From positions 2,728,001 to 2,792,000 of the forward strand of contig NZ_CP012623.1 in assembly GCF_001280305.1 (NCBI RefSeq): 64,000 nt of DNA. The letters are read 5' to 3'. Origin of the DNA: Hymenobacter sp. DG25A. GTDB lineage: Bacteria > Bacteroidota > Bacteroidia > Cytophagales > Hymenobacteraceae. How positions within the stretch are numbered: position 1 is the first letter of the stretch; every line of letters begins with the position of its first letter. The translations under genes and the position numbers were made by a program. Below the pieces are notes generated by a model. That model had not been told where the DNA came from and ran no database searches. It saw only the letters and a program-made list of their open reading frames with translations. Shown one piece after another: positions 1-8,820 of the stretch.

Positions 1-1678
1 AAAGGCCAACGGAGAGCCGCTGCCCCACTTACTACCCATCGATAAATCCATTGAGTGGGCCGCGCCGCCTACGCCGGGCGTACCCATTGTGACGCACCTG
101 CACGGCGGCCACACCGAATCAGTCAGCGACGGCCTCTCCCAGGCCTGGTACACGCCTTATGCCCGCAGCAAAGGCCCCATTTACCGGAAGGGTGAGCAGA
201 TACCGTATACCTATGATAACAGCCAGGAGGCGGCCACCCTGTGGTACCACGACCACGCCCAGGGCCTCACCCGCCTGAACGTGTATGCGGGCCTGGCCGG
301 CTTCTATCTGCTGACCGATGAGGTGGAACAAGGGCTGCAAAAAAGCAACCAGCTGCCGGCTAGCCCCTATGATATCGGCCTGGCTATTCAGGACCGGCTG
401 TTTACCGCGGATGGGCAGCTGTTTTATCCATCGGAGCCGGAGGAGCCCGGGCAACCCGCGCCCAGCGTCCTGCCCGAGTTTTTTGGGGATATTATTCTGG
501 TAAACGGTAAAGCCTGGCCCCTTCTGAAAGTGGAACCCCGGCAGTACCGCTTCCGGCTGCTGAACGGCTCCGACTCCCGCTTCTATAATATGCAGCTGAC
601 GCAGGGCCTGAAGATGTGGCAAATCGGCTCCGACAATGGCCTGCTGCCGAAACCCGTGGAGCAGAGCGAGCTGCTGCTGGCCCCCGGCGAGCGGAAGGAA
701 GTTATCCTGGATTTCTCCGCGGCCGCCTTGCGGGGCCAGACCATCATCATCACCAACAATGCCGCCATACCTTTCCCGGACGGCGACCCGGTAGATGCGG
801 ATGATGCCCCGGCGCAGATTATGGCGTTTAAGGTTTGTGTGCCCCTGAACACGGCCTATCCGCTCACGCCCGTGCCGGCATCCCTGCGCAGCCCGCTGCC
901 CGGCATTCCCACCGCTACGAATGTCAGAAAGCTGATTCTGTTTGAGGGCGAAGATGAATATGGTCGCCTCAAACCCATGCTGGGCACCATGGAGGGCGGG
1001 GTTATGGAATTCGATGACCCGATTACGGAAAACCCGGCCCTGAACAGCACAGAAATCTGGGAGATTTATAACCTGACGGAAGATGCCCACCCCATTCATT
1101 TGCACCTGGTGTCATTCCGGGTGCTCAGCTCCCAGGCATTTACGGGCACCATCAATCCGGAAAACGGCGCCCTCTCTCAGGTGCAGCTGCAAGGGCCGCT
1201 GAAGCTGCCGGAAAGCGGGCAGGCCGGCAAAAAGGACACCTACCCCATACGCCCCGGCGAGGTTACCCGCCTGGTGGCCACCTTTGACAGACCCGGGCTA
1301 TACGCCTGGCACTGCCATATTCTCTCCCACGAAGACCATGATATGATGCGCTCCTTCTTTGTGGGCGCTATGCCGGGCGAACCCCAGGTTGGCCAACCGT
1401 CGCACCCGGGCTTTAATTGGAATGTAGTCTTCAGCTTTTTCCCCAATCCTTTCTCCACATCCGCCATCCTGCACTTGAATGTAGCGGAACCCTCCTCCGT
1501 GGCCGTTCGCCTCTTTGCCCTGGGGGGCCGCCTGGTGCGGGAGGTGCCCGCCCGCCAGCTACCGGCCGGCCAGCATGAGCTGGAGCTTAACGGTGCCGGG
1601 CTGGACAATGGCCTGTATGTGTGCGAGCTGAAAATAAACGACCAGCTCTACCATAGCCGGCTGGTGCTGGCCCGGTAA
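1..1678 (+). CDS. Multicopper oxidase with T9SS type A sorting domain (5' truncated)
   Basis: Secreted copper oxidase that probably couples one-electron oxidation of a phenol, metal ion or bilirubin-like substrate to reduction of O2 to water. The frame is open from base 2, so the N-terminus lies outside the window; the GTG at 89 is an internal Val. All four copper-ligand motifs are visible: HLHGGH (95-112), WYHDH (242-256), HPIHLH (1088-1105) and HCHILSH followed by an axial Met (from 1310). The first motif belongs to the CotA/bilirubin-oxidase style of three-domain enzyme. After about residue 470 of the visible part a PNPF motif opens a roughly 80-residue beta-rich tail that fits a T9SS type A sorting signal, so the enzyme is probably surface-attached or released. 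The natural substrate cannot be told from sequence. Confidence 0.9.
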   Translation, partial: KANGEPLPHLLPIDKSIEWAAPPTPGVPIVTHLHGGHTESVSDGLSQAWYTPYARSKGPIYRKGEQIPYTYDNSQEAATLWYHDHAQGLTRLNVYAGLAGFYLLTDEVEQGLQKSNQLPASPYDIGLAIQDRLFTADGQLFYPSEPEEPGQPAPSVLPEFFGDIILVNGKAWPLLKVEPRQYRFRLLNGSDSRFYNMQLTQGLKMWQIGSDNGLLPKPVEQSELLLAPGERKEVILDFSAAALRGQTIIITNNAAIPFPDGDPVDADDAPAQIMAFKVCVPLNTAYPLTPVPASLRSPLPGIPTATNVRKLILFEGEDEYGRLKPMLGTMEGGVMEFDDPITENPALNSTEIWEIYNLTEDAHPIHLHLVSFRVLSSQAFTGTINPENGALSQVQLQGPLKLPESGQAGKKDTYPIRPGEVTRLVATFDRPGLYAWHCHILSHEDHDMMRSFFVGAMPGEPQVGQPSHPGFNWNVVFSFFPNPFSTSAILHLNVAEPSSVAVRLFALGGRLVREVPARQLPAGQHELELNGAGLDNGLYVCELKINDQLYHSRLVLAR

Positions 1679-1702
1679 CCGCCTCCATCTGATAACACAG
1701 AA

Positions 1703-1738
1703 ACGCCCGGCTCAAGATACTCGTCCTGAGCCGGGCGT
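1703..1738 (+). terminator. Hairpin terminator after the multicopper oxidase
   Basis: Perfect 12-bp stem (ACGCCCGGCTCA at 1703-1714 with its complement at 1727-1738) and a 12-nt loop, 24 bases after the stop codon. There is no clear T-run, so it may act as an mRNA 3' end stabiliser rather than a classic intrinsic terminator. Confidence 0.55.
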
Positions 1739-1889
1739 ACGGGTGGAGTGCCCACCGGTACCGGGGTCACTTCAAGCAAAAGGCGGCCGGGCAGCTAGGC
1801 CAGGGCAGGCTTATGCAGCATCCACAAGCCTAGTAACATGATGGCAATGGTACTAGACGCGGACGAAGTGGCTGGTTTCATAGGCAAGT

Positions 1890-1940
1890 CCACCGGCTCC
1901 GGAACCCTCCGTTACGACCCGGATTTGCCGGAGCCAGTGG
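1890..1940. other. Inverted repeat in the gap between the oxidase and the response regulator
   Basis: Arms at 1890-1902 and 1928-1940 pair at 12 of 13 positions (CCACCGGCTCCGG on the left). The 330-base gap 1679-2008 holds this, the terminator at 1703 and the palindrome at 1977; no gene is visible in it. It may be the 3' end structure of the minus-strand response regulator transcript. Confidence 0.4.
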
Positions 1941-1976
1941 TAAGGGTAAGTTGAGCTTCTTTATTGGCTTTGTCAA

Positions 1977-1992
1977 TCACATGAACATGTGA
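1977..1992. promoter_or_regulatory. Palindrome TCACAT-N4-ATGTGA, copy 1
   Basis: The perfect palindrome spans 1976-1993; its core TCACAT-GAAC-ATGTGA has the same form as a second palindrome at 2727-2742. The two copies lie on either side of the response regulator gene. This suggests a protein binding site, perhaps for that regulator, but function is inferred. Confidence 0.4.
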
Positions 1993-2008
1993 TACGCTGC
2001 TCCCCTGT

Positions 2009-2659
2009 TTAGGTCAGGCCCTGGCGGAGCGCCTTGCTTACGGCCTCCGTCATGGAGCGTACGTGCAGCTTTTCGTAGATTTTCTTGATGTGCGAGCGGA
2101 CAGTATCCAGGCTGATGCCGCGGTCGGCGGCAATCATTTTGTAGCTGTAGCCTTCCACCAGCAACCCCAGAATCTCCTGCTCCCGGGCGCTCAGGTTGGC
2201 CGGCGACTCCTCGGCCACGGCGCGGGGCAGCACGCGCGGAAACAGCTTGAGCACCTGCCGGGCAATGGCAGGCGTCATGGGCGCCCCGCCGGCCCTTACC
2301 TCGCCAATGGCTTCCAGAAGTTTGGCCGGCGGCGTTTTCTTCAGCAAATACCCATCGGCTCCGGCACAGATGGCATCGAATACTCGGTCGTTTTCATCGA
2401 ATACGGTGAGCATCACCACATTTACCTGAGGGGTAGTGGCTTTAATGCGGCGCAGCCCTTCAATGCCCGTAATGCCGGGCATGTCAATATCCATCAGCAC
2501 CACATCCGGCAGCAGGCGGGCCATATCGGCCTCGGCCTGGGTGCAGTTGCTCAGGGCTCCGGCCAGTTCCAGCCCCGGCGAGCCCCCCAACAGCTGACTC
2601 AGGCTGGCGCGCAGGTCGGCGTTGTCTTCATAAATCAGAACGCGGGTGGGCTTATCCAT
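2009..2659 (-). CDS. NarL/FixJ-family response regulator
   Basis: DNA-binding response regulator of 216 aa. The receiver domain (about 1-125) has the acidic pair near E11-D12 and the phospho-acceptor Asp57 in LMDIDMPG. A LuxR-type helix-turn-helix occupies about 155-208, with the typical LSAREQEIL start and a TVRSHIKKIY recognition region. It starts at an ATG 96 bases downstream of the histidine kinase gene on the same strand, so the two are almost certainly partners: phosphate passes from the kinase H-box to Asp57 and changes DNA binding. Matching palindromes lie on both sides of the gene (1977 and 2727). Regulated genes are unknown. Confidence 0.92.
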   Translation of the reverse strand: MDKPTRVLIYEDNADLRASLSQLLGGSPGLELAGALSNCTQAEADMARLLPDVVLMDIDMPGITGIEGLRRIKATTPQVNVVMLTVFDENDRVFDAICAGADGYLLKKTPPAKLLEAIGEVRAGGAPMTPAIARQVLKLFPRVLPRAVAEESPANLSAREQEILGLLVEGYSYKMIAADRGISLDTVRSHIKKIYEKLHVRSMTEAVSKALRQGLT

Positions 2660-2726
2660 GGCAAAGAGGAAAGTAAGTGCGGACAGAGATTTTATCGAAG
2701 ATACTGGATCGGCCGCCGGGGCGGTT

Positions 2727-2742
2727 TCACATAATAATGTGA
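2727..2742. promoter_or_regulatory. Palindrome TCACAT-N4-ATGTGA, copy 2
   Basis: TCACAT-AATA-ATGTGA lies in the 96-base gap between the kinase gene and the response regulator gene, 68 bases upstream of the regulator's start codon. It shares both half-sites with the palindrome at 1977-1992. Possible autoregulatory site. Confidence 0.4.
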
Positions 2743-2755
2743 GCTACCGGCCGGT

Positions 2756-5700
2756 TTAGCTGCTTAAGGGCACGCTCAGCCGCAGCTCGGTGCCTTGGCC
2801 GGGGGCCGTTTTAATTTCAAGTTTGCCGTGGAGCGCCGCCGCGCGGGCCCGCATATTGGCCAGGCCGTTGCCGCTGCCCTGGGCCGGCGCTTTCATATCA
2901 AACCCTACGCCGTCGTCGCGCACGGTCAGGAGCAGGCGGTTGTGCTGGTGGTCGAGGTGAATGGTAGCGTGCTGGCACCGGGCATACTTAGCCAGGTTGT
3001 TGATGGCTTCTTTAAAGAGCAGATAAAACTCCCGGCGGGCCCGCATCTGCAGGCGCAGGCCCTGCACCTCGGGCGTTACGGTAAAGGAGAAGTCGATGCC
3101 CCGGGCTTCCAGCACCTCGGAGGCAAAAATGCGCATGCGGGTGGTCACGGCCTCCATAGAGTCGTGGGCCGGGTTGATGGCCCACACAATGTCATCCATG
3201 GAATCCAGCATCCGGCGCGAGCTTTCCCCAATTTGGTCCAGCAGGGCGGCTGCCTGGTCCGGGCGGTTTTCATGCTGATGGTTGCGGGCCAGCTGGCTTA
3301 AAATGGAAATGCTGCTGAGCGTGGAGCCCATGTCATCGTGCAGGTCGCGGGCAATGTGGTGGCGCACCCGCTCCAGAGCCAGCAGCTGCCGCACCCGCAC
3401 CCGGTACAAAAGAAACAGCAAGGCAATAGCCGCCCAGCTGGCTACCACCCGAAACCACCACGTCTGGTACCACGGGGGCGTAACCATGATTTTCAGCCGG
3501 GCCCCCTGCTGGTTCCAGACGCCATCATTATTGGCCGCGCGCACCTGAAAGGTGTAGGTGCCGGGGTCCAGGTTGGTGTAGGTAGCCTCCTGGCGGGCGC
3601 CGGCCTCAATCCACTTCTCATCAAAGCCGTGCAGCTTATACTGGAAGCTGTTTTTTGTGGGCAGCTGATAGTTTAAGGCCGCAAACCCGATGGAGAAGAA
3701 GTTATCGTGCGGGCCCAGGCGCAGGGTGCGCCGCTCGGTAATGCTGGTATCCAGAGGTACGGGCCGGTTGAATTTCCGAAACTCGGTGAGCACTACCGGC
3801 GGGGCTACCGTATTGGCCGGCACCGTAGCGGGCCGGAAGCTGAGCAGCCCATTGCTGCCCCCAAAATACAGTTGCCCATCGGCGCCCCGCAGGTAGGAGC
3901 CGGCGTTGAACTCATCCTGCAGCAGGCCGTCGCGGGTATCAAAGGTGCGGAAGCGTTGCGTGGCGGGGGTAAAGCAGGCTATGCCCAGGTTGGTAGAAAC
4001 CCAGATGTTGCCGCGCTCATCTTCCAGCATGCCATACACCACGTCATTGGGCAGGCCCTGGGGCTCCCGGAAGGTGGTGAACAGGCCGCGCCGGGCGTCA
4101 TCCAGCCGGTTGAGGCCGCCGCCTTCGGTTCCTACCCACAGGGTGCCTTTGCGGTCCTGGAGAATGCACCGCACAAAGTTGCTGCTCAGGCTGCGGGTTT
4201 TCCCGGGAATGTTGCGGTAGGGCACGCACCGGCCGGTGGCGGCATCCAGCAGCACCAGTCCGCCGCCCCCAGTGCCTACCCACAGGCGCTGCTGGCGGTC
4301 CTGGTACGCCAGGCGCACGTAGTTGGTACCCAGGCTGGTGGCAGGCTGCTGGGGGTTGTCGCGGAATATGGTGCAGTTGCCGGTGGTGGGGTCCAGCAGG
4401 TTCAGACCGCCTTCCGTACTCACCCAGAGCCGGCCCCCACTGGCGCGGCTGATGGCCCGCACCGCATTATCGCTCAGGCTATGCGGGTTGGCGGGCTGAT
4501 GGCGGAAGTGGGTGATTTTACCGGTGGTGGGGTTCAGACAGTCGAGGCCGCTGCGCTGGGTGCCTATCCACAGACGCCCTTCGGCATCAAAGCACAGCGC
4601 CCGCACAAAATCCTCACTCAGGCTTTGCGGCTGCCGGGCTTTGTGCCGGTAAGCCTGCCGCTGCCCGGTGGCCGGATCATAGCAGATAACCCCCTGATTT
4701 TCAGTAGCAGCCCAGAGGCGACGCCGGGCATCTTCGGCTACCGCCCAAACGGGCTCGGGCCCCGTAGTAATGGGCACGGGCACAAAGGCGTTGGGCCGGG
4801 GCGCAAACGAGCTGACGCCGGCATCGGTACCCACCCAAAGCAGCCCGTTCCGGTCCTGAAACAGTGCCTGCACCGTATTATTGGGCAGCGAGAAGTTATT
4901 GCCGGGGCGCTGCTGATAGACGGTAAAATCGTTAGTTGCCCGATTCAGCAGATGCAGACCTTCGGTGGTACCCACCCACAGGCGGCCCTGCCGGTCTTCA
5001 ATCAGAGCCCGCACCTCATTGCTGCGAAGGCTGCGGGGGTTGCCGGCTTCCACCCGCCAGGTGCTCATGGGCTGGTTGCCGGTGAGCGAAACCCGGCGCA
5101 GGCCGTTGGTTTCAGTACCAATCCAGAGCATGCCGGCCCGGTCGGGGTGCAGGGAGGTGACGGAGGAAGCCGAAGACCATGCCGGGTGCACCGCTAACTG
5201 CTGCCTTTGCATATCCAGGTGGGCCACCTGGCCGGCCCCGGTGCCTACCCAGATCCGGCCCTGCGCATCCTGCTCAATAGCCCGGATAGAGTTAATACGC
5301 GGGTTAGTAGAAGTGCTGCCCGGTTGCTTAAACAGCTGAAAACGGCCGGTTTTGGGGTTGTAGCGATGCAGGCCGCCTTCGGTGCCGGCCCATATCGTGC
5401 CGGCCTGGTCGCAGAAAACGGTGCGCACAAAGTCGTCCGTCAGGGTGCCGGGCTGGCCTTCCTGGTGCTTGAACACCCGGAATTTGCCGGTTACGGGGTC
5501 GAAGCGGTTGAGGCCGCCCCCGCCGGTGCCAATCCACAGGGCACCCTGCGCATCCACGGTCAGCGCCAGAATGAAGTTGCTGCTCAGGCTGCCAATCTGT
5601 TGCGGGTCGTTGCGGAAGACTTTGAAGGTGCTGCCATCGTATCGGTTCAGGCCATCCTGCGTGCCCAGCCATAGAAAGCCGCGCCGGTCCTGGGCCATGC

Positions 5701-5839
5701 TGTACACGCTGTTTTCCGACAGGCCCTGCTCGGCCGTAAGCGTGCGGAACGTGAGGGGCATGGCGGGTTGGGCAGTGGCAATACCCGCCAACAGGACCAG
5801 AAAAGACAAAAAGAGAACAGGTAGAAAGCTACGGTTCAT
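2756..5839 (-). CDS. Propeller/Y_Y_Y sensor histidine kinase
   Basis: Membrane sensor kinase of 1027 aa with a signal peptide (hydrophobic 6-22, ending TAQ). The periplasmic part, about 24-680, carries many two-component-regulator propeller repeats of the LWIGT-GGLNR type, which form two beta-propellers, followed by a Y_Y_Y domain (about 700-775) and one membrane segment (about 785-805). The cytoplasmic end is a HisKA_3 dimerisation domain with phospho-accepting His near 834 (DLHDDMG) and a HATPase domain (N-box EAINNLAKYA, G1 box DDGVGFD). This is the architecture of hybrid sensors for polysaccharides in the phylum, except that the receiver is a separate protein, encoded downstream at 2009-2659. 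No SusCD or glycan-degradation genes lie nearby, so the ligand is open. Confidence 0.93.
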   Translation of the reverse strand: MNRSFLPVLFLSFLVLLAGIATAQPAMPLTFRTLTAEQGLSENSVYSMAQDRRGFLWLGTQDGLNRYDGSTFKVFRNDPQQIGSLSSNFILALTVDAQGALWIGTGGGGLNRFDPVTGKFRVFKHQEGQPGTLTDDFVRTVFCDQAGTIWAGTEGGLHRYNPKTGRFQLFKQPGSTSTNPRINSIRAIEQDAQGRIWVGTGAGQVAHLDMQRQQLAVHPAWSSASSVTSLHPDRAGMLWIGTETNGLRRVSLTGNQPMSTWRVEAGNPRSLRSNEVRALIEDRQGRLWVGTTEGLHLLNRATNDFTVYQQRPGNNFSLPNNTVQALFQDRNGLLWVGTDAGVSSFAPRPNAFVPVPITTGPEPVWAVAEDARRRLWAATENQGVICYDPATGQRQAYRHKARQPQSLSEDFVRALCFDAEGRLWIGTQRSGLDCLNPTTGKITHFRHQPANPHSLSDNAVRAISRASGGRLWVSTEGGLNLLDPTTGNCTIFRDNPQQPATSLGTNYVRLAYQDRQQRLWVGTGGGGLVLLDAATGRCVPYRNIPGKTRSLSSNFVRCILQDRKGTLWVGTEGGGLNRLDDARRGLFTTFREPQGLPNDVVYGMLEDERGNIWVSTNLGIACFTPATQRFRTFDTRDGLLQDEFNAGSYLRGADGQLYFGGSNGLLSFRPATVPANTVAPPVVLTEFRKFNRPVPLDTSITERRTLRLGPHDNFFSIGFAALNYQLPTKNSFQYKLHGFDEKWIEAGARQEATYTNLDPGTYTFQVRAANNDGVWNQQGARLKIMVTPPWYQTWWFRVVASWAAIALLFLLYRVRVRQLLALERVRHHIARDLHDDMGSTLSSISILSQLARNHQHENRPDQAAALLDQIGESSRRMLDSMDDIVWAINPAHDSMEAVTTRMRIFASEVLEARGIDFSFTVTPEVQGLRLQMRARREFYLLFKEAINNLAKYARCQHATIHLDHQHNRLLLTVRDDGVGFDMKAPAQGSGNGLANMRARAAALHGKLEIKTAPGQGTELRLSVPLSS

Positions 5840-5844
5840 GCAGA

Positions 5845-5884
5845 TTTGGCAAACCTGCCCCCAGTGCCGGCCAGGCTTGCCAAA
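5845..5884. other. Inverted repeat in the kinase leader
   Basis: TTTGGCAA at 5845-5852 pairs with TTGCCAAA at 5877-5884; allowing one mismatch the stem extends inward to about 13 bp. It sits directly upstream of the kinase ATG (5839) and could be an operator or a leader hairpin. Unproven. Confidence 0.3.
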
Positions 5885-5972
5885 GCTAGCAAAATAGGCG
5901 ACTAGCGCTACTCCTGCTCCCCAAGGGTTTTCCTATTCTGCTATCAGGCCAACTTGCCTGCTTAGTAGTGCC

Positions 5973-6629
5973 TTAGGCTGCTTTACCTACCTGTTGATAT
6001 AAGTAATAAGAGTAGCCATAGACCACTATAACCGTTGCCAGCACCCCGGCAATTAATACTCCCGTAGCTACCGGCACCGACCATAACACGGCCAGCAGGG
6101 AGCTAAGCAAGCCGGTTACACAAAACATCCAGCCCCCTACCCGATGAATACGGGCCCAAATCAGGGGAAACTCCAGGGCCCACGGGGTTTTAAAGCCCAT
6201 AAAATAGTTGGGCGGCACGGTAGTCAGGTAGTTTCCCATCAACATAAAGAATAACCCCATGAGAATGGCCATACCCTGCCCTGCCTTTTCCTGCGGATGA
6301 ATTGCCAGATACAAAATGTAAACCAGCAAACCGCTCATAAAACCTACCAAGGCCAACATCAGCTTCTGGTAATTGGCACTGCCGGCATTCAGACGCCGCT
6401 TAGGGTCTAAGCGCGGGGTAAACCAGAGTAGAAGGCAGATGCCAAGGGGCGCCAAGGTGCATAGCAGCCACATGTTTTCTTTATTGGTATAGCCATTAGC
6501 ATTGCCTCCCATACCAAAGTGCGTGGGAATATGCGCCGGCAGGCTGGGCCAGGTATAAAACAAATAGAGCGAAGGCAGCAGCACAAGCAACAGCGTAAAC
6601 AGACTCCAGATGGAAAAGGCAGCTTTCAT
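5973..6629 (-). CDS. SdpI-family membrane protein
   Basis: Integral membrane protein of 218 aa with about six hydrophobic segments. A DUF1648-type segment follows the first helix (LPAHIPTHFGMGG, about 30-42), and the SdpI signature GNYLTTVPPNYFMGFKTPWA lies near residue 130. In Bacillus, SdpI is an immunity protein and signal partner for the SDP killing peptide; many relatives have no known toxin. I chose the ATG at 6629, which leaves 16 bases after the upstream ArsR-type gene; the longer frame to 6683 would overlap that gene. The pairing with the ArsR-type regulator matches the sdpRI arrangement. No SDP toxin-like gene is visible nearby. Confidence 0.88.
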   Translation of the reverse strand: MKAAFSIWSLFTLLLVLLPSLYLFYTWPSLPAHIPTHFGMGGNANGYTNKENMWLLCTLAPLGICLLLWFTPRLDPKRRLNAGSANYQKLMLALVGFMSGLLVYILYLAIHPQEKAGQGMAILMGLFFMLMGNYLTTVPPNYFMGFKTPWALEFPLIWARIHRVGGWMFCVTGLLSSLLAVLWSVPVATGVLIAGVLATVIVVYGYSYYLYQQVGKAA

Positions 6630-6645
6630 GGGATACGAAACAGAG

Positions 6646-6900
6646 TTATGATTTGAATTGCAAAAGCCAGCCCAGCAGCTCATCCATCACCGTCATGTTT
6701 AAGGTGTAGCGGATAAACTGCCCCTGCTTTTCGCTGCTCACCAGGTCGGCCTGCCGTAGCAAATCGAGGTGGTGGCTGATGGTGGGCTTCGAGAACTGGA
6801 AGTGGTTGGCTATTTCCCCGGCCGTGCGCGGCTGTTCGCGCAGCAGCTCCAGAATGGCGCGGCGCGTGGGGTCATTAAGAGCTTTGAAGAGTGCGTTCAA
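6646..6900 (-). CDS. SdpR-like ArsR-family autorepressor
   Basis: Winged-helix repressor of 84 aa. The start codon is TTG: an in-frame stop lies three codons upstream and there is no ATG, while the product MNALFKALNDPTRRAIL is a classic start for this family. The helix-turn-helix is in TAGEIANHFQFSKPTISHHL (about 27-46). No metal-binding Cys motif is present, which fits the SdpR branch rather than metal sensors. The gene is first in a two-gene operon with the SdpI-like gene and has a 20-bp imperfect palindrome 12 bases upstream (6913-6932), so autorepression is likely. Confidence 0.9.
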   Translation of the reverse strand: MNALFKALNDPTRRAILELLREQPRTAGEIANHFQFSKPTISHHLDLLRQADLVSSEKQGQFIRYTLNMTVMDELLGWLLQFKS

Positions 6901-6912
6901 GATTGATTAGTT

Positions 6913-6932
6913 ATTTAGGCAAATGTCTAAAT
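6913..6932. promoter_or_regulatory. Palindromic operator of the SdpR-like gene
   Basis: ATTTAGGCAA-ATGTCTAAAT: the two 10-base halves match at 8 of 10 positions, with perfect ATTTAG/CTAAAT ends. On the minus strand it overlaps GACATTTG, a 7/8 match to the phylum's -7 box, so bound repressor would block the promoter. Confidence 0.6.
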
Positions 6933-6951
6933 GTTTTTCAACTACGCAACA

Positions 6952-6983
6952 AAAAGCCCGACTAAATTTTTAGCCGGGCTTTT
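6952..6983 (-). terminator. Intrinsic terminator of aspS
   Basis: AAAAGCCCG (6952-6960) pairs with CGGGCTTTT (6975-6983), with further A/T pairing in the loop. Read on the minus strand it follows the aspS stop (7010) and ends in a T-run. Confidence 0.75.
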
Positions 6984-7009
6984 AGCCTGTTTTACTGCAA
7001 CAGCAAGGG

Positions 7010-8773
7010 CTACTTGGCTACCACCGCCGTCTTAATACTCAGCTCCTTCAACTGCGCCTCCGAAATCTGGGAAGGCGAATCAATCATGACGTCGCGGCCG
7101 GAGTTGTTTTTGGGGAAGGCAATGAAGTCCCGGATGGAATCGGCGCCGCCGAAGAGCGAGCAGAGGCGGTCGAAGCCGAAGGCAATGCCGCCGTGGGGTG
7201 GCGCGCCATACTCAAAGGCATCGAGTAGGAAGCCGAACTGCGCTTTGGCTTCCTCATCGGAGAAGCCCAGCAGCGAGAACATGCGGGCCTGCACGGCGCG
7301 GTCGTGAATACGGATGGAGCCGCCGCCCACTTCTACGCCGTTAATCACCATGTCGTAGGCGTTGGCGCGTACTTCCCCGATGGTGTCGGGGTTATCGAGC
7401 AGCGCTACGTCCTCGGGCTTGGGCGAAGTGAAGGGGTGGTGCATGGCGAAGTAGCGGCCTTCCTCCTCAATGTATTCCAGCAGCGGAAAATCAACTACCC
7501 ACAGAGCCGAGAAAGTGTCTTTGTCGCGCAGGCCCATGCGCTGGCCCATTTCCAGGCGCAGCTCGCTTAGGGCTTTGCGGGTTTTGTTGGGGTCGCCGGC
7601 CAGAATCAGCAGCAGGTCGCCGGGGTTGGCGTTGAAAGCGGCTTTCCACTTCTGAAGCTCTTCCTGGGAATAGAACTTGTCAACCGATGATTTCACGGCG
7701 CCATCGGGCTCGATGCGGGCGTACACCAGGCCGGTGGCGCCCACCTGCGGGCGCTTCACGAAATCCGTCAGCTCATCCAGCTGCTTGCGGGTGTACACGG
7801 CGGAGTTGATGGCGTTGATGCCTACTACCAGACCGGCGTTATCGAACACTGGGAAACCCTGGCCCTTTACCAGGTCATTCAGCTCCACAAACTTCATTTC
7901 GAAGCGGGTGTCGGGCTTGTCGTTGCCGTAATAGCGCATGGCATCGGCGTAGGTCATGCGGGGCAGGGTGCCAATATCGAGGCCTTTCACTTCCTGGAAC
8001 AGGTACTGCACCAGCCCTTCAAACGTGTTGAGGATGTCTTCCTGCTCCACAAAGGACATTTCGCAGTCAATCTGCGTGAACTCCGGCTGGCGGTCAGCGC
8101 GCAGGTCTTCGTCGCGGAAGCATTTTACAATCTGGAAGTAGCGGTCGAAGCCCGACACCATCAGCAGCTGCTTGAACGTCTGGGGCGACTGCGGCAGGGC
8201 GTAAAACTCGCCGGGGTTCATGCGGGAGGGCACCACAAAGTCGCGGGCGCCTTCCGGGGTGCTTTTGATGAGCACGGGGGTTTCCACTTCGATGAACTCC
8301 TGGCCATCGAGGTAGCGGCGGGTGGCCTGGGCCACGCGGTGGCGCAGCATCAGGTTCTGGCGCACGGGGTTGCGGCGCAGGTCCAGGTAGCGGTATTTCA
8401 TCCGCAGGTCGTCGCCGCCGTCGGTTTCGTCTTCAATCAGGAAAGGCGGCAGCTTGGCGGGGTTCAGCACCTCCAGCTGCTCCACCCTGATTTCAATGGC
8501 CCCGGTGGGCATTTTGTCGTTTTTGGAGTAGCGCTCGGCCACTTTGCCCGTCACGCTAATCACGAATTCGCGGCCCAGCTCCCGGCCTTTCGCGCGGATT
8601 TCTTCGCTCTCCACGCCTTCTTCCAGAGCCAGCTGGGTGAGGCCATACCGGTCGCGCAGCACAATCCAGAAAATACCGCCAGCGTCGCGGGTGCGCTGTA
8701 CCCAGCCACAGAGCGTAACGGTTTGGCCAATATGGTCGGGGCGAAGTTCGCCGCAGGTGTGCGTACGGAGCAT
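7010..8773 (-). CDS. aspS: Aspartate--tRNA ligase
   Basis: Class II aminoacyl-tRNA synthetase of 587 aa that charges tRNA-Asp with aspartate. The OB-fold anticodon domain begins at [13 protein letters not shown]. Motif 2 is visible as [18 protein letters not shown], motif 3 as GIAFGFDRL near the C-terminus, and a bacterial GAD insertion lies between. I chose the ATG at 8773 ([10 protein letters not shown]) although the frame is open to 8902: the extra 43 residues are basic and unlike the family, and a TATCTTTG -7 box lies inside them at 8813-8820. Single gene with its own terminator. Confidence 0.97.
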   Translation of the reverse strand: MLRTHTCGELRPDHIGQTVTLCGWVQRTRDAGGIFWIVLRDRYGLTQLALEEGVESEEIRAKGRELGREFVISVTGKVAERYSKNDKMPTGAIEIRVEQLEVLNPAKLPPFLIEDETDGGDDLRMKYRYLDLRRNPVRQNLMLRHRVAQATRRYLDGQEFIEVETPVLIKSTPEGARDFVVPSRMNPGEFYALPQSPQTFKQLLMVSGFDRYFQIVKCFRDEDLRADRQPEFTQIDCEMSFVEQEDILNTFEGLVQYLFQEVKGLDIGTLPRMTYADAMRYYGNDKPDTRFEMKFVELNDLVKGQGFPVFDNAGLVVGINAINSAVYTRKQLDELTDFVKRPQVGATGLVYARIEPDGAVKSSVDKFYSQEELQKWKAAFNANPGDLLLILAGDPNKTRKALSELRLEMGQRMGLRDKDTFSALWVVDFPLLEYIEEEGRYFAMHHPFTSPKPEDVALLDNPDTIGEVRANAYDMVINGVEVGGGSIRIHDRAVQARMFSLLGFSDEEAKAQFGFLLDAFEYGAPPHGGIAFGFDRLCSLFGGADSIRDFIAFPKNNSGRDVMIDSPSQISEAQLKELSIKTAVVAK

Positions 8774-8812
8774 AATAGAGATATTCAGATGAAAAGAGCC
8801 GGCGGCCCACCG

Positions 8813-8820
8813 CAAAGATA
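8813..8820 (-). promoter_or_regulatory. -7 promoter box for aspS
   Basis: Minus-strand TATCTTTG, a perfect TANNTTTG match, 40 bases upstream of the aspS ATG. No clear TTG is seen at -33. Confidence 0.5.

Noticed and set aside
89..91. GTG as the start of the multicopper oxidase
   Set aside because: The frame stays open to the window edge with family-like residues before it, so the gene is truncated by the window.
1977..1992. CRP/FNR-type binding site
   Set aside because: CRP sites read TGTGA-N6-TCACA; here the half-sites are in the reverse order, so the motif is different.
3707..5197. 496-codon open frame opposite the kinase propeller repeats
   Set aside because: Shadow with periodic composition caused by the propeller repeats on the real strand.
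3900..5700. Regularly spaced DNA repeats that might suggest a CRISPR or satellite array
   Set aside because: They are degenerate copies of codons for propeller blades (WVGTEGGL-type) in one coding frame, with no exact repeats and spacers.
5973..6683. Longer form of the SdpI-like protein starting at 6683
   Set aside because: It would overlap the repressor gene and adds 18 residues unlike the family, ahead of a good ATG at 6629.
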